Below the pieces are notes generated by a model. It worked only from the letters and a program-made list of their open reading frames with translations, ran no database searches and had not been told where the DNA came from. The position numbers and the translations under genes are program-made. This document shows positions 44,362 through 53,576 of a DNA stretch of 64,000 nt, piece by piece (the first letter of the stretch is position 1; every line of letters starts with the position of its first letter). Location: NCBI GenBank assembly GCA_903850425.1, contig CAINLR010000017.1:62001-126000 (forward strand). The letters run 5' to 3'. This DNA comes from an uncultured Verrucomicrobia subdivision 3 bacterium (GTDB lineage Bacteria; Verrucomicrobiota; Verrucomicrobiia; Limisphaerales; UBA11358).

Positions 44362-46962
44362 CTATTTTCGGTGGAATACCAGCGCGCCGTCTTTCGCTGT
44401 AACCTTGATTTTGTCGCCCGGTTTGAATTCACCCGCCAGCAGCTTGGTTGCGAGCGGATCGAGCAGGTGCTCCTGGATCGCCCGCTTGAGCGGGCGGGCG
44501 CCGAACTGCGGATCGTAGCCTTCCTTCGCCAGAAAAGTTTTCGTGGCCTTGTCCACGTCGAGGACCAGATTCTGTTTGGCCAGACGGCTGTCCAATTGCG
44601 CCAGTTGGATGTCCACGATGCGCGTGAGTTCGTTTTCATCGAGGCTCTGAAAAATAATCGTGTCGTCCACGCGATTGAGGAATTCCGGGCGAAAATGCTT
44701 TTTCAACTCGGCCATGACCTTGTCTTCCATCGCCTGATGCGACGCCTTGTCGGTGTGGCCGTCCATGAAATATTCCTGGATGATCGGCGAACCGAGGTTG
44801 CTCGTCATGATGATGATGGTGTTCTTGAAATCCACCGTCCTCCCCTGCCCGTCTGTGAGCCGGCCATCATCGAGCACTTGCAGTAGCACGTTGAACACCT
44901 CACTGTGCGCCTTTTCAATCTCGTCGAACAAAATCACCGAATACGGTTTGCGCCGCACCGCCTCGCTCAATTGCCCGCCTTCCTCGTAGCCGACGTAGCC
45001 AGGCGGCGCGCCGATGAGTCGCGCGACGGTGTGCTTCTCCATGTATTCGCTCATATCGATCCGGATCATGGCGTTCTCATCGTCGAACAAAAACTCCGCG
45101 AGCGCGCGGGCCGTTTCCGTTTTGCCCACACCGGTCGGGCCGAGAAAAATGAACGAACCCACCGGCCGATTCGGATCTTGCAAGCCGCTGCGCGAACGAC
45201 GCACGGCATTAGAGACAGCGGTGATGGCCTGTTGCTGTCCAATGATGCGTAACTGCAAACACTCTTCCATCTTCAGCAATTTCTCGCGCTCGCCTTCGAG
45301 CATGCGCGACACGGGAATATGCGTCCACGCCGCCACGACTTGCGCGATATCCTCATCCGTCACTTCTTCCGTGAGCAAGCGGTTGCCCGCCGGCTTATCG
45401 CGCAACGCCTTTTCCGTCGCCGCGAGTTGCTTCTGCAAATCGGGCAGCCGGCCGTATTGAATCTGCGACGCGAGTTTCAGATCATTCTTGCGCTGCGCCT
45501 GTTCCAACTCGTTCTTCGCCTGCTCGATCTGGCTGTTCACGATGCTCACGGCGTTGATCGCGGCCTTTTCATTTTGCCACTGCGCTTTAAGACCACCGGA
45601 TTTTTCTTTCAGGTTCGCCAAATCTTTTTCCAGCTTCTTCAACCGCTCGCGCGACGCTTCATCGCGCTCTTTCTTCAAGGCGTTTTGCTCGATCTCCGAC
45701 TGCATGATCTGCCGTTCCAACTGGTCAATCTCCGTCGGCATCGAATCCAGTTCCATGCGCAGGCGCGAGGCCGCTTCGTCCACGAGATCAATCGCCTTGT
45801 CCGGCAAAAACCGGTCGGTGATGTAACGATGCGACAACGTCGCCGCCGCCACCAGCGCCGCGTCCTGGATGCGCACACCGTGATGCACTTCATAACGCTC
45901 TTTCAAGCCGCGCAAAATCGCGATGGTCGCCTCGACCGTCGGTTCGGCCACGAGCACCGGTTGGAAACGCCGCTCCAGCGCGGGGTCTTTCTCGATGTGC
46001 TTGCGATATTCATCCAGCGTCGTCGCGCCAACGCAACGCAGTTCGCCGCGCGCGAGCTGCGGTTTCATGATGTTCGCGGCATCGCTCGCGCCTTCCGCGG
46101 CGCCCGCGCCGACCAGCGTGTGCAACTCATCGATGAACAGAATGATTTTCCCTTCGCTCGCCGTGATTTCCTTGAGGAACGCCTTGAGCCGGTCTTCAAA
46201 TTCACCGCGATACTTTGCCCCGGCGATCATCGCGCTCAAATCCATCGCCACGAGCCGCTTGTTTTTAAGCGACTCCGGCACATCCCCGCTGACGATGCGT
46301 CGCGCTAAACCTTCGGCGATCGCCGTCTTGCCCACGCCCGGTTCGCCGATGAGCACCGGGTTGTTTTTCGTGCGCCGCATCAGCACCTGCATGACGCGGC
46401 GGATTTCCTCGTCGCGGCCAATCACCGGATCAATCTTCCCCTGCCGCGCCATCGCCGTGAGATCGCGACCATATTTTTCCAGCGCTTGAAATTTCCCTTC
46501 CGGCGCTTGATCCGTCACACGCTGATTGCCGCGTAATTCCATTAGCGCCTTGAGCACCGCGTCACGTTTCAGACCGTGGGCGGAAAATATTTTCTTGAGC
46601 GACGTGCTCGCCTCATCCAGCAGACCGAGCAGCAGATGTTCGGTGCTGACGTAATCATCCTTGAGCTTGCCCGCCTCGGACTGCGCGGCCTCGAGTGCCT
46701 TTTGCAAATCGCGCCCGGCATACGGCTCTGCGCCACCTTGGATCTTATGCCGCCGCGCGAGCTCCTTTTCCAAATCCGGCTGAAGTTTGGCGGGCGGCAC
46801 ACCGATGCGCACCAGCAATTCCGGCACAAGACTCTCGCTCTGGGCAAGCAGTGCGCGCAGCAGGTGCTCGCCATCCATTTCCTGGTGCGAATGCTCCCGC
46901 GCGATGCGTTGCGCGTCCTGAAGAGCCTCCTGCGATTTCAAAGTAAGCTTGTCGAGATGCAT
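44362..46962 (-). CDS. clpB: ATP-dependent disaggregase ClpB (Hsp104)
   Basis: 866 residues, full length. Clp N domain (1-145) with L-T-L-K-S-Q-E-A-L. First AAA+ module with Walker A G-E-P-G-V-G-K-T and Walker B I-L-F-I-D-E-L-H. Coiled-coil middle domain (~400-530, Glu/Lys/Gln-rich), the hallmark of ClpB over ClpA/C. Second AAA+ with G-P-T-G-V-G-K-T and [10 protein letters not shown]. It resolves protein aggregates together with DnaK/DnaJ/GrpE, of which two are encoded in this window. A promoter-like pair lies just upstream. Confidence 0.97.
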   Translation of the reverse strand: MHLDKLTLKSQEALQDAQRIAREHSHQEMDGEHLLRALLAQSESLVPELLVRIGVPPAKLQPDLEKELARRHKIQGGAEPYAGRDLQKALEAAQSEAGKLKDDYVSTEHLLLGLLDEASTSLKKIFSAHGLKRDAVLKALMELRGNQRVTDQAPEGKFQALEKYGRDLTAMARQGKIDPVIGRDEEIRRVMQVLMRRTKNNPVLIGEPGVGKTAIAEGLARRIVSGDVPESLKNKRLVAMDLSAMIAGAKYRGEFEDRLKAFLKEITASEGKIILFIDELHTLVGAGAAEGASDAANIMKPQLARGELRCVGATTLDEYRKHIEKDPALERRFQPVLVAEPTVEATIAILRGLKERYEVHHGVRIQDAALVAAATLSHRYITDRFLPDKAIDLVDEAASRLRMELDSMPTEIDQLERQIMQSEIEQNALKKERDEASRERLKKLEKDLANLKEKSGGLKAQWQNEKAAINAVSIVNSQIEQAKNELEQAQRKNDLKLASQIQYGRLPDLQKQLAATEKALRDKPAGNRLLTEEVTDEDIAQVVAAWTHIPVSRMLEGEREKLLKMEECLQLRIIGQQQAITAVSNAVRRSRSGLQDPNRPVGSFIFLGPTGVGKTETARALAEFLFDDENAMIRIDMSEYMEKHTVARLIGAPPGYVGYEEGGQLSEAVRRKPYSVILFDEIEKAHSEVFNVLLQVLDDGRLTDGQGRTVDFKNTIIIMTSNLGSPIIQEYFMDGHTDKASHQAMEDKVMAELKKHFRPEFLNRVDDTIIFQSLDENELTRIVDIQLAQLDSRLAKQNLVLDVDKATKTFLAKEGYDPQFGARPLKRAIQEHLLDPLATKLLAGEFKPGDKIKVTAKDGALVFHRK

Positions 46963-47294
46963 AGCTAATAAATAGAAGGAATGCGCGGCACGTCAAGTCA
47001 GGGAAAGACCGTATTGTCGCCGAAGGGCATATGTGAAGCTTACACAAGGTCGGGCGAGGTGCCCAGAGAACCGCACAGACTCTTGACACGCATTCCGCGA
47101 ATTAACGCGAAAGCAACCTCGGCAAAGGCGTTAGCCGCGCACCGCCAATACGGCATTCACATCCACCTGCGCCCGCTCGACCTCGCTGAGGCGTTGGTCG
47201 CGGGTTTGGCGCGCCGCTGTCTCGCCCTACAGATGCCTCTTGCTTTTTACACGCAGAAGTAAAGTATTCCCCAGAACCAAACCAAAGAAAAGCT
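46963..47294. other. Divergent intergenic region clpB / VOC gene
   Basis: 332 bp with the putative clpB promoter at its left end. A minus-strand run of 31 codons near 47140-47235 has weak protein-like character but no start. Nothing else was recognised. Confidence 0.4.
46969..46996 (-). promoter_or_regulatory. Putative clpB promoter
   Basis: On the minus strand TTGACG (46996-46991), 16-bp spacer, TATTTA (46974-46969), then six bases to the ATG. The -10 match is poor, but the distance to the start codon matches the serS and pseudopilin genes. No heat-shock operator was recognised. Confidence 0.35.
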
Positions 47295-47765
47295 ATGACC
47301 AAATCCATACCCAGCGGATTTAATTCCCTCACGCCCCACATCGTCGTCACGGACGGCGCCGCAGCCCTTGAGTTTTACAAACAAGCTTTTGGCGCGCAGG
47401 AAACAATGCGGCTCATGACGCCGGATGGCAAAAATGTGATGCACGCCCAAATGACGATCGGCAACTCCATGCTCATGCTGGGCTGCGAATTGCCGCCGCA
47501 CTGCCTGGCACCCAAAAATCGCGGCGGCACCAGTGTTTTCCTGCACCTTTATCTGGAGGATGCCGATGCCGCTTTCGATCGCGCAGTGAAAGCCGGTTGC
47601 ACGGTGATGATGCCCGTCTCGGATACCTTCTGGGGCGACCGCTACGGCGTGGTCGTAGATCCGTCCGGCCATCAATGGTCCCTGGCCACGCACAAACAAG
47701 ACCTCACGCACGACCAACTCGTCGCCAATGCCAGAGCTTTCCGCGCCAAAATGGAAGATAAGTAA
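47295..47765 (+). CDS. VOC-superfamily (PhnB/glyoxalase-like) protein
   Basis: 156 residues with two beta-alpha-beta-beta-beta modules. It begins with L-T-P-H-I-V-V-x-D-G-A-A-A-L-E-F-Y-K-Q-A-F-G-A, the usual opening of PhnB-like VOC proteins. Then come H-A-Q-M-T-I-G-N-S-M-L-M-L, the second module with L-Y-L-E-D-A-D-A-A-F, and W-G-D-R-Y-G-V-V-V-D-P-S-G-H-Q-W. His and acidic residues at the strand ends could bind metal, but the substrate is not predictable. It is a single gene, convergent with the SpoU methyltransferase. Confidence 0.92.
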   Translation: MTKSIPSGFNSLTPHIVVTDGAAALEFYKQAFGAQETMRLMTPDGKNVMHAQMTIGNSMLMLGCELPPHCLAPKNRGGTSVFLHLYLEDADAAFDRAVKAGCTVMMPVSDTFWGDRYGVVVDPSGHQWSLATHKQDLTHDQLVANARAFRAKMEDK

Positions 47766-47929
47766 TTGGGGGAGCTGCCGGCGCAGTCAAATTTGCGCTC
47801 GCGTATTTGGCGTGGTTCGCCGTTGAAATCAGTTTTCGGTTTGCCCCACCACTTCCGTGTTCATTGGTGATTGTCTGCGGCCAGCTTTTCAAATCTGCTT
47901 TGGCGAACGCGGCGGCAGTTGCTCCATTC

Positions 47930-48748
47930 TCATCCGCGCTGCCTGGTTGCTTCGTATAGAAACACCGCCGTCGCCGTGGCCACGTTCAGCGAATTCATGT
48001 GCGAGGGCATCGGAATTTCCACCATCTCATCGCATGCGGCCAGCGCGGCAGGCGTGAGGCCGGGACCTTCCGCGCCAAAGACCAGACAGCAATCGCCGCG
48101 CAAATCAGCCTTTGACAGTTTCAGTGCGTCAGGCCGGGGATGGGCTGCGAGGCAACGCACGCCCCGCGCCCGCAACGCGCGCAATGCGTCCACCAGCTTG
48201 TCCACGCGCACCAGCGGTTGCTCAAAGATGGTGCCCATGGAACCAGCCACCGCCCGCCGTTGAAACGGACTCCCACACGTCTCCCCCACAATCAGAAAAT
48301 GCGCGCCGAACGCCGCACAGTTTCGCACCACCGCGCCGAGATTTTCCGCGCTGGCAATGCCCTCGACCGCGGCGAGCAGCCGTGGACGTGGGGCATTATT
48401 CAGCAACGTTTCCAAATCCGGCAGCGGCGGAATTTTCGCCACGGCCAGCGCGCCTTGGTGCATCACATAGCCGGTGATGGTTTCCAGCACCTTGGGTTCG
48501 GCGATGTAAATGGGGAGTTCCATTTCCGTCCGTGCGCGCAGTTGCAGCTCCAGTTTTTCCAGCCACGCCGGCGTGAGCAACGCCGAGACGACGGTGTAAC
48601 GACTGGCCAACAGGCGTTTGACCGTTTTGATGTTAGCTGCCACCAACACGCCGGCGCGCTCGTGTTCTTCAACGCGTTTGAGCGTCAGATACAGCGCCAG
48701 TTCCGGCGCGTCGAGCGATTGAACAGATTGGATATGCAGCGTTGCCAC
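47930..48748 (-). CDS. SpoU/TrmH-family RNA 2'-O-methyltransferase
   Basis: 272 residues. An N-terminal RNA-binding-like part (~1-105) is followed by the SPOUT domain with all three SpoU motifs: N-L-G-A-V-V-R-N-C-A-A-F-G (motif 1); F-G-A-E-G-P-G-L-T (motif 2); I-P-M-P-S-H-M-N-S-L-N-V-A-T-A-T-A (motif 3). It transfers methyl from S-adenosylmethionine to a ribose 2'-OH in rRNA or tRNA. Which nucleotide cannot be told from sequence. An internal F-Q-R-R-A-V-A-G-S-M-G follows the usual S-x-x-A-x-x-A-S-x-G position. Confidence 0.92.
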   Translation of the reverse strand: MATLHIQSVQSLDAPELALYLTLKRVEEHERAGVLVAANIKTVKRLLASRYTVVSALLTPAWLEKLELQLRARTEMELPIYIAEPKVLETITGYVMHQGALAVAKIPPLPDLETLLNNAPRPRLLAAVEGIASAENLGAVVRNCAAFGAHFLIVGETCGSPFQRRAVAGSMGTIFEQPLVRVDKLVDALRALRARGVRCLAAHPRPDALKLSKADLRGDCCLVFGAEGPGLTPAALAACDEMVEIPMPSHMNSLNVATATAVFLYEATRQRG

Positions 48749-48983
48749 CGGAGCATTAAAGCGTGCCGTCGCAGCGATGAAAAGCGCGGAGAGGTTGAGG
48801 GCTCAAAAACGAAATGCCGCCTTCGGCACATTCCAAGGCGCTGGCGCGTCCAGTATGCTCTTGCCAAATCGGACTGCCCCAGGCTGCCAGCGGCAATCGT
48901 GGCGGCGCGAGGACGCGACCGAAGGAAATTCACAGTTCAGCGGAACCCGCCTCGTTCGCTGAAGCGGCCGCCTTCCTTTTCCC

Positions 48984-49004
48984 CATCGGTGCCCATCCGT
49001 GGTT
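48984..49004. repeat. Remnant of the 37.5-kb type repeat
   Basis: These 21 bases match 37663-37683 at 19 positions (CATCSGTGYCCATCCGTGGTT). Only the end of the element is recognisable. It lies next to the 3' end of the AraC gene, in a 273-bp gap (48749-49021) where no gene was seen. Confidence 0.55.
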
Positions 49005-49021
49005 GCACAGCCTAGATGCAG

Positions 49022-50005
49022 CTACCGAGATTTTTGCGCCGGCGTCTTGAGCGGATACAATCCCGGGCAGCAGCCGAAGGTCTCGTGGAAGGCCGCGCTG
49101 AAATGGCTCAAGCTGGCATAACCCACTTCGAGCGCGGCTTCGGTGACGTTGAATTCGCCGGCGCGTAACAGTTCGGCCGCGCGTTCCATGCGGAGCTGGC
49201 GGAGATGTTGCGTGATGGTCTGGCCGGTCTGCGCGGAAAAAATTCGGCTCAGATAAAAATGGCTGCACCCGATTTTCTTGCCGAGTTCCTCCAGCGGCGG
49301 CGGTTCGGCCAGGTTTTGTTTCAGCAGAAAGATGACTTGCTCCACGCGCTCCTGCGCAAGCCGTTGCTGCCGGGTGCAGAACATTTCCGCATCTGCGGGC
49401 GGCTGGATAAAGAACGTCAGCGCGAGTTCCAGCGCCTTGCATTGAAACCAAAGCGGCTGCGCGCTGGCATAGACGGGCGGCTGGCGCAGGGTGGCGATGA
49501 GCTGCTGCTGGCTGGCGGAGAGTCGAACGGTCGCGCCCGAAACCTGTTCGCATGGACAGTTCTCCATTGCCGCCCGCACAACCGGATGCAGGGTTGCCTC
49601 GGCGCCTGCGAGATGTTTCGCGAGAAACGGGCAGGAAAATTCCACGGTCAGAAAACGATGCTGCTGGTTCGCACAACGCCGCGCGGTGAGCGGTTCGGTT
49701 TGGCGATGATAAAACCCCGCCGTGTTGGGCGCGAAGTCGGTGCGCCGTTCCTGTCCTTCCACGAAGCCTTCGCCCTCTAGGTTCAGGCAGAGTTCCACGC
49801 AGCCCGGATGAAAACTCGCGGCCCAGTCAAGGTCTCGCTTGGCGAAAAAGTCGTGCCACTCCACACTGAACCCAGCGCCGCGAAAACTGCCGAACAACGG
49901 CTGCCAGCCGCTCCCCACGTCGCGCCACGCGCCCGCTTCAGAAAATGGCGCGGTCTGGGGACGGTCGGTTTGGATGGCAGCATTCAGCAGGCGACACGAT
50001 GACAT
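49022..50005 (-). CDS. AraC-family transcriptional regulator
   Basis: 327 residues. The N-terminal half (~1-215) is a ligand-binding domain of beta-rich cupin-like character (V-E-L-C-L-N-L-E-G-E-G). The C-terminal ~100 residues hold the double helix-turn-helix of AraC. The first has L-E-E-L-G-K-K-I-G-C-S-H-F-Y-L-S-R-I-F. The second has V-T-E-A-A-L-E-V-G-Y-A-S-L-S-H-F-S-A-A-F-H-E-T-F-G, followed by C-P-G-L-Y. Target genes are unknown. It is surrounded by repeats, with no obvious regulated neighbour. Confidence 0.94.
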   Translation of the reverse strand: MSSCRLLNAAIQTDRPQTAPFSEAGAWRDVGSGWQPLFGSFRGAGFSVEWHDFFAKRDLDWAASFHPGCVELCLNLEGEGFVEGQERRTDFAPNTAGFYHRQTEPLTARRCANQQHRFLTVEFSCPFLAKHLAGAEATLHPVVRAAMENCPCEQVSGATVRLSASQQQLIATLRQPPVYASAQPLWFQCKALELALTFFIQPPADAEMFCTRQQRLAQERVEQVIFLLKQNLAEPPPLEELGKKIGCSHFYLSRIFSAQTGQTITQHLRQLRMERAAELLRAGEFNVTEAALEVGYASLSHFSAAFHETFGCCPGLYPLKTPAQKSR

Positions 50006-50442
50006 AAAGTTGCAGGGCGTATTTTCAAAAATCCATCGGGCCAGCTATTGTCTCATCAGCACCGGGCTTCGGCCCGGTGACGTGGGCAATGCCGGTCTCG
50101 GTAGCCGCTTCAGCGGCTTTCAGCGGTTCGGAAAAGGCGTTGAAACGGCTCGCCCGACGACGAGGACCGCACACCGCGCTGAAGTCCGGTGCTAATGAAA
50201 TGCGTGGCGGAAATGTAAAATCCATACCGGACGGCTAACGCCCTGCTTTCCAAAGGAATTTTCGCAACAAATGGCTGCTAGTCAAGGCTACTCTGCCACT
50301 GCCTGAAGCTACTCGTTTACCACCCATTCCGACTCGGTTACTGAAGGATTCACTGAAGGTCTTTGGCCCTTAATTTCAAGAAAAGTAATTGAGGCCACGT
50401 CCACCCAAGGAGATTGCTCCTTAGCCAATGCTGCCATGGGAT
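50006..50442. other. Intergenic gap upstream of the AraC gene
   Basis: 437 bp between two minus-strand genes. It contains the 149-bp inverted-repeat element (50051-50199) and a small hairpin AAGGAG/CTCCTT (50407-50422) without a T-tract, about 20 bases beyond the end of the giant-protein operon. No gene was seen. Confidence 0.5.
50051..50199. repeat. 149-bp element with ~29-bp imperfect terminal inverted repeats
   Basis: The left end (50051-50079) and the reverse complement of the right end (50171-50199) share about 23 of 29 bases, centred on AGCACCGG and CGGTG. The interior has further short stems (GCCGCTTCAGCGGC). A partial copy lies at 33157-33220. No ORF. REP/MITE-like in structure. Confidence 0.75.
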
Positions 50443-53400
50443 TCATCTCCAGATAAGGCGGAAAAATTCCTGCGGCAAGGAGAGATTCTGGCGAAATTCA
50501 AACTGGCCCTTTTCATTCACGTCGGTGGGACTTAACGGTGACCAGATGACTGGCGGAATTAGGCTTGTGGCCGACTCCAAGGTGTAACCGACGTAGTTCG
50601 TGGACCACGCCACGACGCTTTGGCCGGAGTCGAGTTTCAATGAAAGTTTTGGCTGCAAGGGTTGGATGATGATCGTGCCGGGATATTGCAGGCGGAAAAA
50701 TTTCGTTGCCGCCAGCGCGGTTTTCGCTTCGTGATATTCATAGTAGCCGCCGTTTTTGAAATACGGACCGGTGATGGCAGTCCAATCACTATTCGTATCG
50801 AGGCTTGCGGTAGCCTGCAGACTGAAGCCCTGATAATTCGTGCTCCAATAGACGACGATGGCGTTCTCGTCCGAACGGATAAACAATCCCGGTTTCGCAA
50901 TGCTGGGCGCGGGCGCGACAATGACCGAGCCGGCAAAATCAATCGGATCGCCCGCGGTCGTCGGCAATAGTTTAGCCGGACAGTCGCAATGTTGTCCGTC
51001 AAGTGTGAGCGGAATTTTCCAGAGTCCGTTGGTGCCGTATATCGAGCCGGCGCCCAGCAGACAATTTCCGGTCGGTGCCCAAATCGCGCCGTATAAAAAG
51101 CCGTCGCTCACATTGGTAAACGCGGTGATCTGCGCGAGGGCCGAGCCGTCGGCATTAATCGTGTAGAGATCGGCCAGTCCGTTGTTGGCGTAAAAATTAT
51201 TCAGGTAACAAAATGAAAGCCGCACGCCAGCCGGCGACCACGCGGGCCAGCGCGAGTTGATTGCCGTTGCGCCCAAGTGTTGCGCCAGACCACCGCTCGC
51301 GGCAGCGACATCAATACCGCTGCCGTAGTTGAAGCTCGAATTGTAAAAGGCGATGCGGCCATCCACTGGATTTATGGCCGGAGCAAAACTATAACAGTCA
51401 TTCGTCAGCGGAAAAATTGCGGGCGCATTGGACAACGGAACTTCCCAAAACTTGCAGTTGTAGTCTAACAGTAAATCCGGCGGACTGGCCGCATCCCAGT
51501 CGTAGCCGACAATCGCGGCATTGTTGGTAAAGATTTTTCGTTCGAGACCAGTGGATAAATCACGCAGCCAGAGATCGCCGCCACTGACGCCAAAGACATT
51601 GGTGCCACGCATGAAGGCAAGATAGCGACCATCGTGCGAGACCCGCGGCCGCGCGCCGGTAGTGATGTAAGTGTCGCCGCTCCCATCAAGATTGATCGCC
51701 CAGAGCGCGCCGCCCGTGGCATTTTTGCGACCGTAGAAAATGGTGCCCTGTTGCGCCAACGTCACGTCGCCATTGCTGCCAGGATTCGCTGAAATAGTGT
51801 TCGTCACATTGAAACCATTGGTCAAATTCAAGGTGATCGCGGCGGCGATGGTGCTGGCGAAAGAAAAATTTGCGGTGAGCAGACGTGAGCGGAGACTCGC
51901 AGCGCCGTAGCCGTAATAATCCACCGCCGCATCGTTGGTCAGCGGAAACGTGGCCGAGAATAAATGCCAGGTATCCGCTGCGCCTACGCGATAAAAAACC
52001 GTGCCTCCCGACGCCACGGTGCTGAACGAAACCTGGATTGGCGCGCTATAAAAACCCGGCGGCGGCGAAATGGTGATGGTCGTTGGTTCGGCTGGACGCG
52101 GCGACGCATAGCTGAAAACGGAGATGCCGTCGGCGACTTGATTGGGCAAACCAAAGTTAGCACCCGCCGGCGGCGGGCCGAGATTATTGGTCGTGAAACT
52201 ACCGAGACCAGTTCCGCTGCCGCTGTCGACTTCCTTCAAAACGGAAAACGCGGCGGGCAGTCCGCTGACTTGATCGCTCCAGTCCGGCGCGGTGAGCGAT
52301 GAGATAAAACCCGCGTCCCGATTGACGAATGGTTCAGTTTGAAACAGCCAGACATTCGCGCGCGTGGCGCGAGAAGAAACGGCGGGCAACGTGGACGCAC
52401 TGAGCTGCGAAAAACTGGTGCCGTCAAAACTCATCACTTGCGCGTGAGTGGAAGCTGCTGCGCCCGCAGCGGCATCGAGCAAAACAAACTGCCCGTTCTC
52501 GAGCGGCACGATGCCGGTGAGAACATTGTTCGAGCTGGCACGTCCGTTGCCATAGATCGGGCCAGCGACAACATTGCTCCCAGAAAAAGTTATCGCCTGC
52601 ACGCCACCAGAAAACTCCGCGAGAAAAGTTCCGCTCGTTGCTGGCGGTAAATAAAAAATCCGCTGCACGGCGCTGGTCAAAGTGACGGTGACATTGGTTC
52701 CGAATTGAAAGCCGCTGGAATTAGTAATGAGCGCGCCCACGGTGAAATTGGAAACGCCCGGTTGGTAAAAGGCAAAGCGCGGAAATATTTCGCCATTGAA
52801 ATTTCCAAAAGTGTAATCGCTGCCGCTCGACAGGTTCGTGCAAGAAATTAAAATTCCGCCGGGGCTGTTGGTGAATTGTAAAATGTCAAAACGGTCGGCG
52901 TTGGTGCCACGCACCAATCCGGCGGCGAAACTCGGGACATTGGCTGGGTTTAGCGCCAGCGCATTGCCACGCTCAAACGCACCGTCTTCATTGAACTGCG
53001 CTGGGGTGAACGGTGTGATGGCAAAACCGTTGAAAACTTGAATGCGTTCCAATTGCTCGAGGTCATTTTGATTTCGCGAAGTGGCGACGAGCAAATTCGT
53101 TGGTGCGGCCACCGCTGCGCCGAGCGGATTGTCGAGCGTGACCAACGTGTGCGGCCCGATGCCCAACGGGGCCATGACCGCCGGCGTGCCAGCGCTGTTG
53201 GTGTTGGCTAGGCTGATGAGATTGATTCGGTTGAGGTTGGCGGAGGTCACGGCCAGCGCGTAGGCATTGTTAGTTAAAAATTTTCCGACCGCCGCGCTGG
53301 AAACGTTTTCAACACCAGAAACGAGCGGTGCAGACCACGAAAGATTCCCAGCGAGATCGAGAAGACCGAGGCGGACGTTGCCGGTGACTTTATCCAAAAC

Positions 53401-53565
53401 GAGCATATCGGGCGAGCCGTTGTTATTGAAATCGCCGGAGGTTAAAATTTCCATGCCGGTGTCATAAACAAAAGCCGTGGCGGCGTTGATGCCCGCTGGC
53501 GCAAAAGCGACGACACAAATCACCACGGTGAAACTCTGGCGCAAAAATTGAAAAAGAATTTTCAT
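50443..53565 (-). CDS. Secreted propeller protein, third gene of the giant-protein operon
   Basis: 1040 residues with a signal peptide (~1-28). The N-terminal half (~30-460) looks like repeated beta-blades with VCBS-type D-F-N-N-N-G-S-P-D-M near the start. A chitobiase/beta-hexosaminidase C-terminal-like domain follows (~488-555; T-I-S-P-P-P-G-F-Y and T-V-F-Y-R-V). Then a TolB/WD40-like propeller (~570-900) with G-S-G-D-T-Y-I-T, R-V-S-H-D-G-R-Y-L-A-F-M and W-S-P-A-G-V-R-L-S-F. The C-terminus has two copies of the short Trp-containing domain ending F-F-R-L (F-F-R-L-Q-Y-P and F-F-R-L-I-W-R). The start is 11 bp after the stop of the 1212-residue gene, so it is in the same operon. Function unknown. 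Confidence 0.82.
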   Translation of the reverse strand: MKILFQFLRQSFTVVICVVAFAPAGINAATAFVYDTGMEILTSGDFNNNGSPDMLVLDKVTGNVRLGLLDLAGNLSWSAPLVSGVENVSSAAVGKFLTNNAYALAVTSANLNRINLISLANTNSAGTPAVMAPLGIGPHTLVTLDNPLGAAVAAPTNLLVATSRNQNDLEQLERIQVFNGFAITPFTPAQFNEDGAFERGNALALNPANVPSFAAGLVRGTNADRFDILQFTNSPGGILISCTNLSSGSDYTFGNFNGEIFPRFAFYQPGVSNFTVGALITNSSGFQFGTNVTVTLTSAVQRIFYLPPATSGTFLAEFSGGVQAITFSGSNVVAGPIYGNGRASSNNVLTGIVPLENGQFVLLDAAAGAAASTHAQVMSFDGTSFSQLSASTLPAVSSRATRANVWLFQTEPFVNRDAGFISSLTAPDWSDQVSGLPAAFSVLKEVDSGSGTGLGSFTTNNLGPPPAGANFGLPNQVADGISVFSYASPRPAEPTTITISPPPGFYSAPIQVSFSTVASGGTVFYRVGAADTWHLFSATFPLTNDAAVDYYGYGAASLRSRLLTANFSFASTIAAAITLNLTNGFNVTNTISANPGSNGDVTLAQQGTIFYGRKNATGGALWAINLDGSGDTYITTGARPRVSHDGRYLAFMRGTNVFGVSGGDLWLRDLSTGLERKIFTNNAAIVGYDWDAASPPDLLLDYNCKFWEVPLSNAPAIFPLTNDCYSFAPAINPVDGRIAFYNSSFNYGSGIDVAAASGGLAQHLGATAINSRWPAWSPAGVRLSFCYLNNFYANNGLADLYTINADGSALAQITAFTNVSDGFLYGAIWAPTGNCLLGAGSIYGTNGLWKIPLTLDGQHCDCPAKLLPTTAGDPIDFAGSVIVAPAPSIAKPGLFIRSDENAIVVYWSTNYQGFSLQATASLDTNSDWTAITGPYFKNGGYYEYHEAKTALAATKFFRLQYPGTIIIQPLQPKLSLKLDSGQSVVAWSTNYVGYTLESATSLIPPVIWSPLSPTDVNEKGQFEFRQNLSLPQEFFRLIWR

Positions 53566-53576
53566 GGCGCGTGCGT

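Noticed and set aside
47140-47235. 31-codon minus-strand run with an amphipathic helix-like pattern near the VOC gene
   Set aside because: Bounded by stops, no start codon, too short to assign; chance cannot be excluded.
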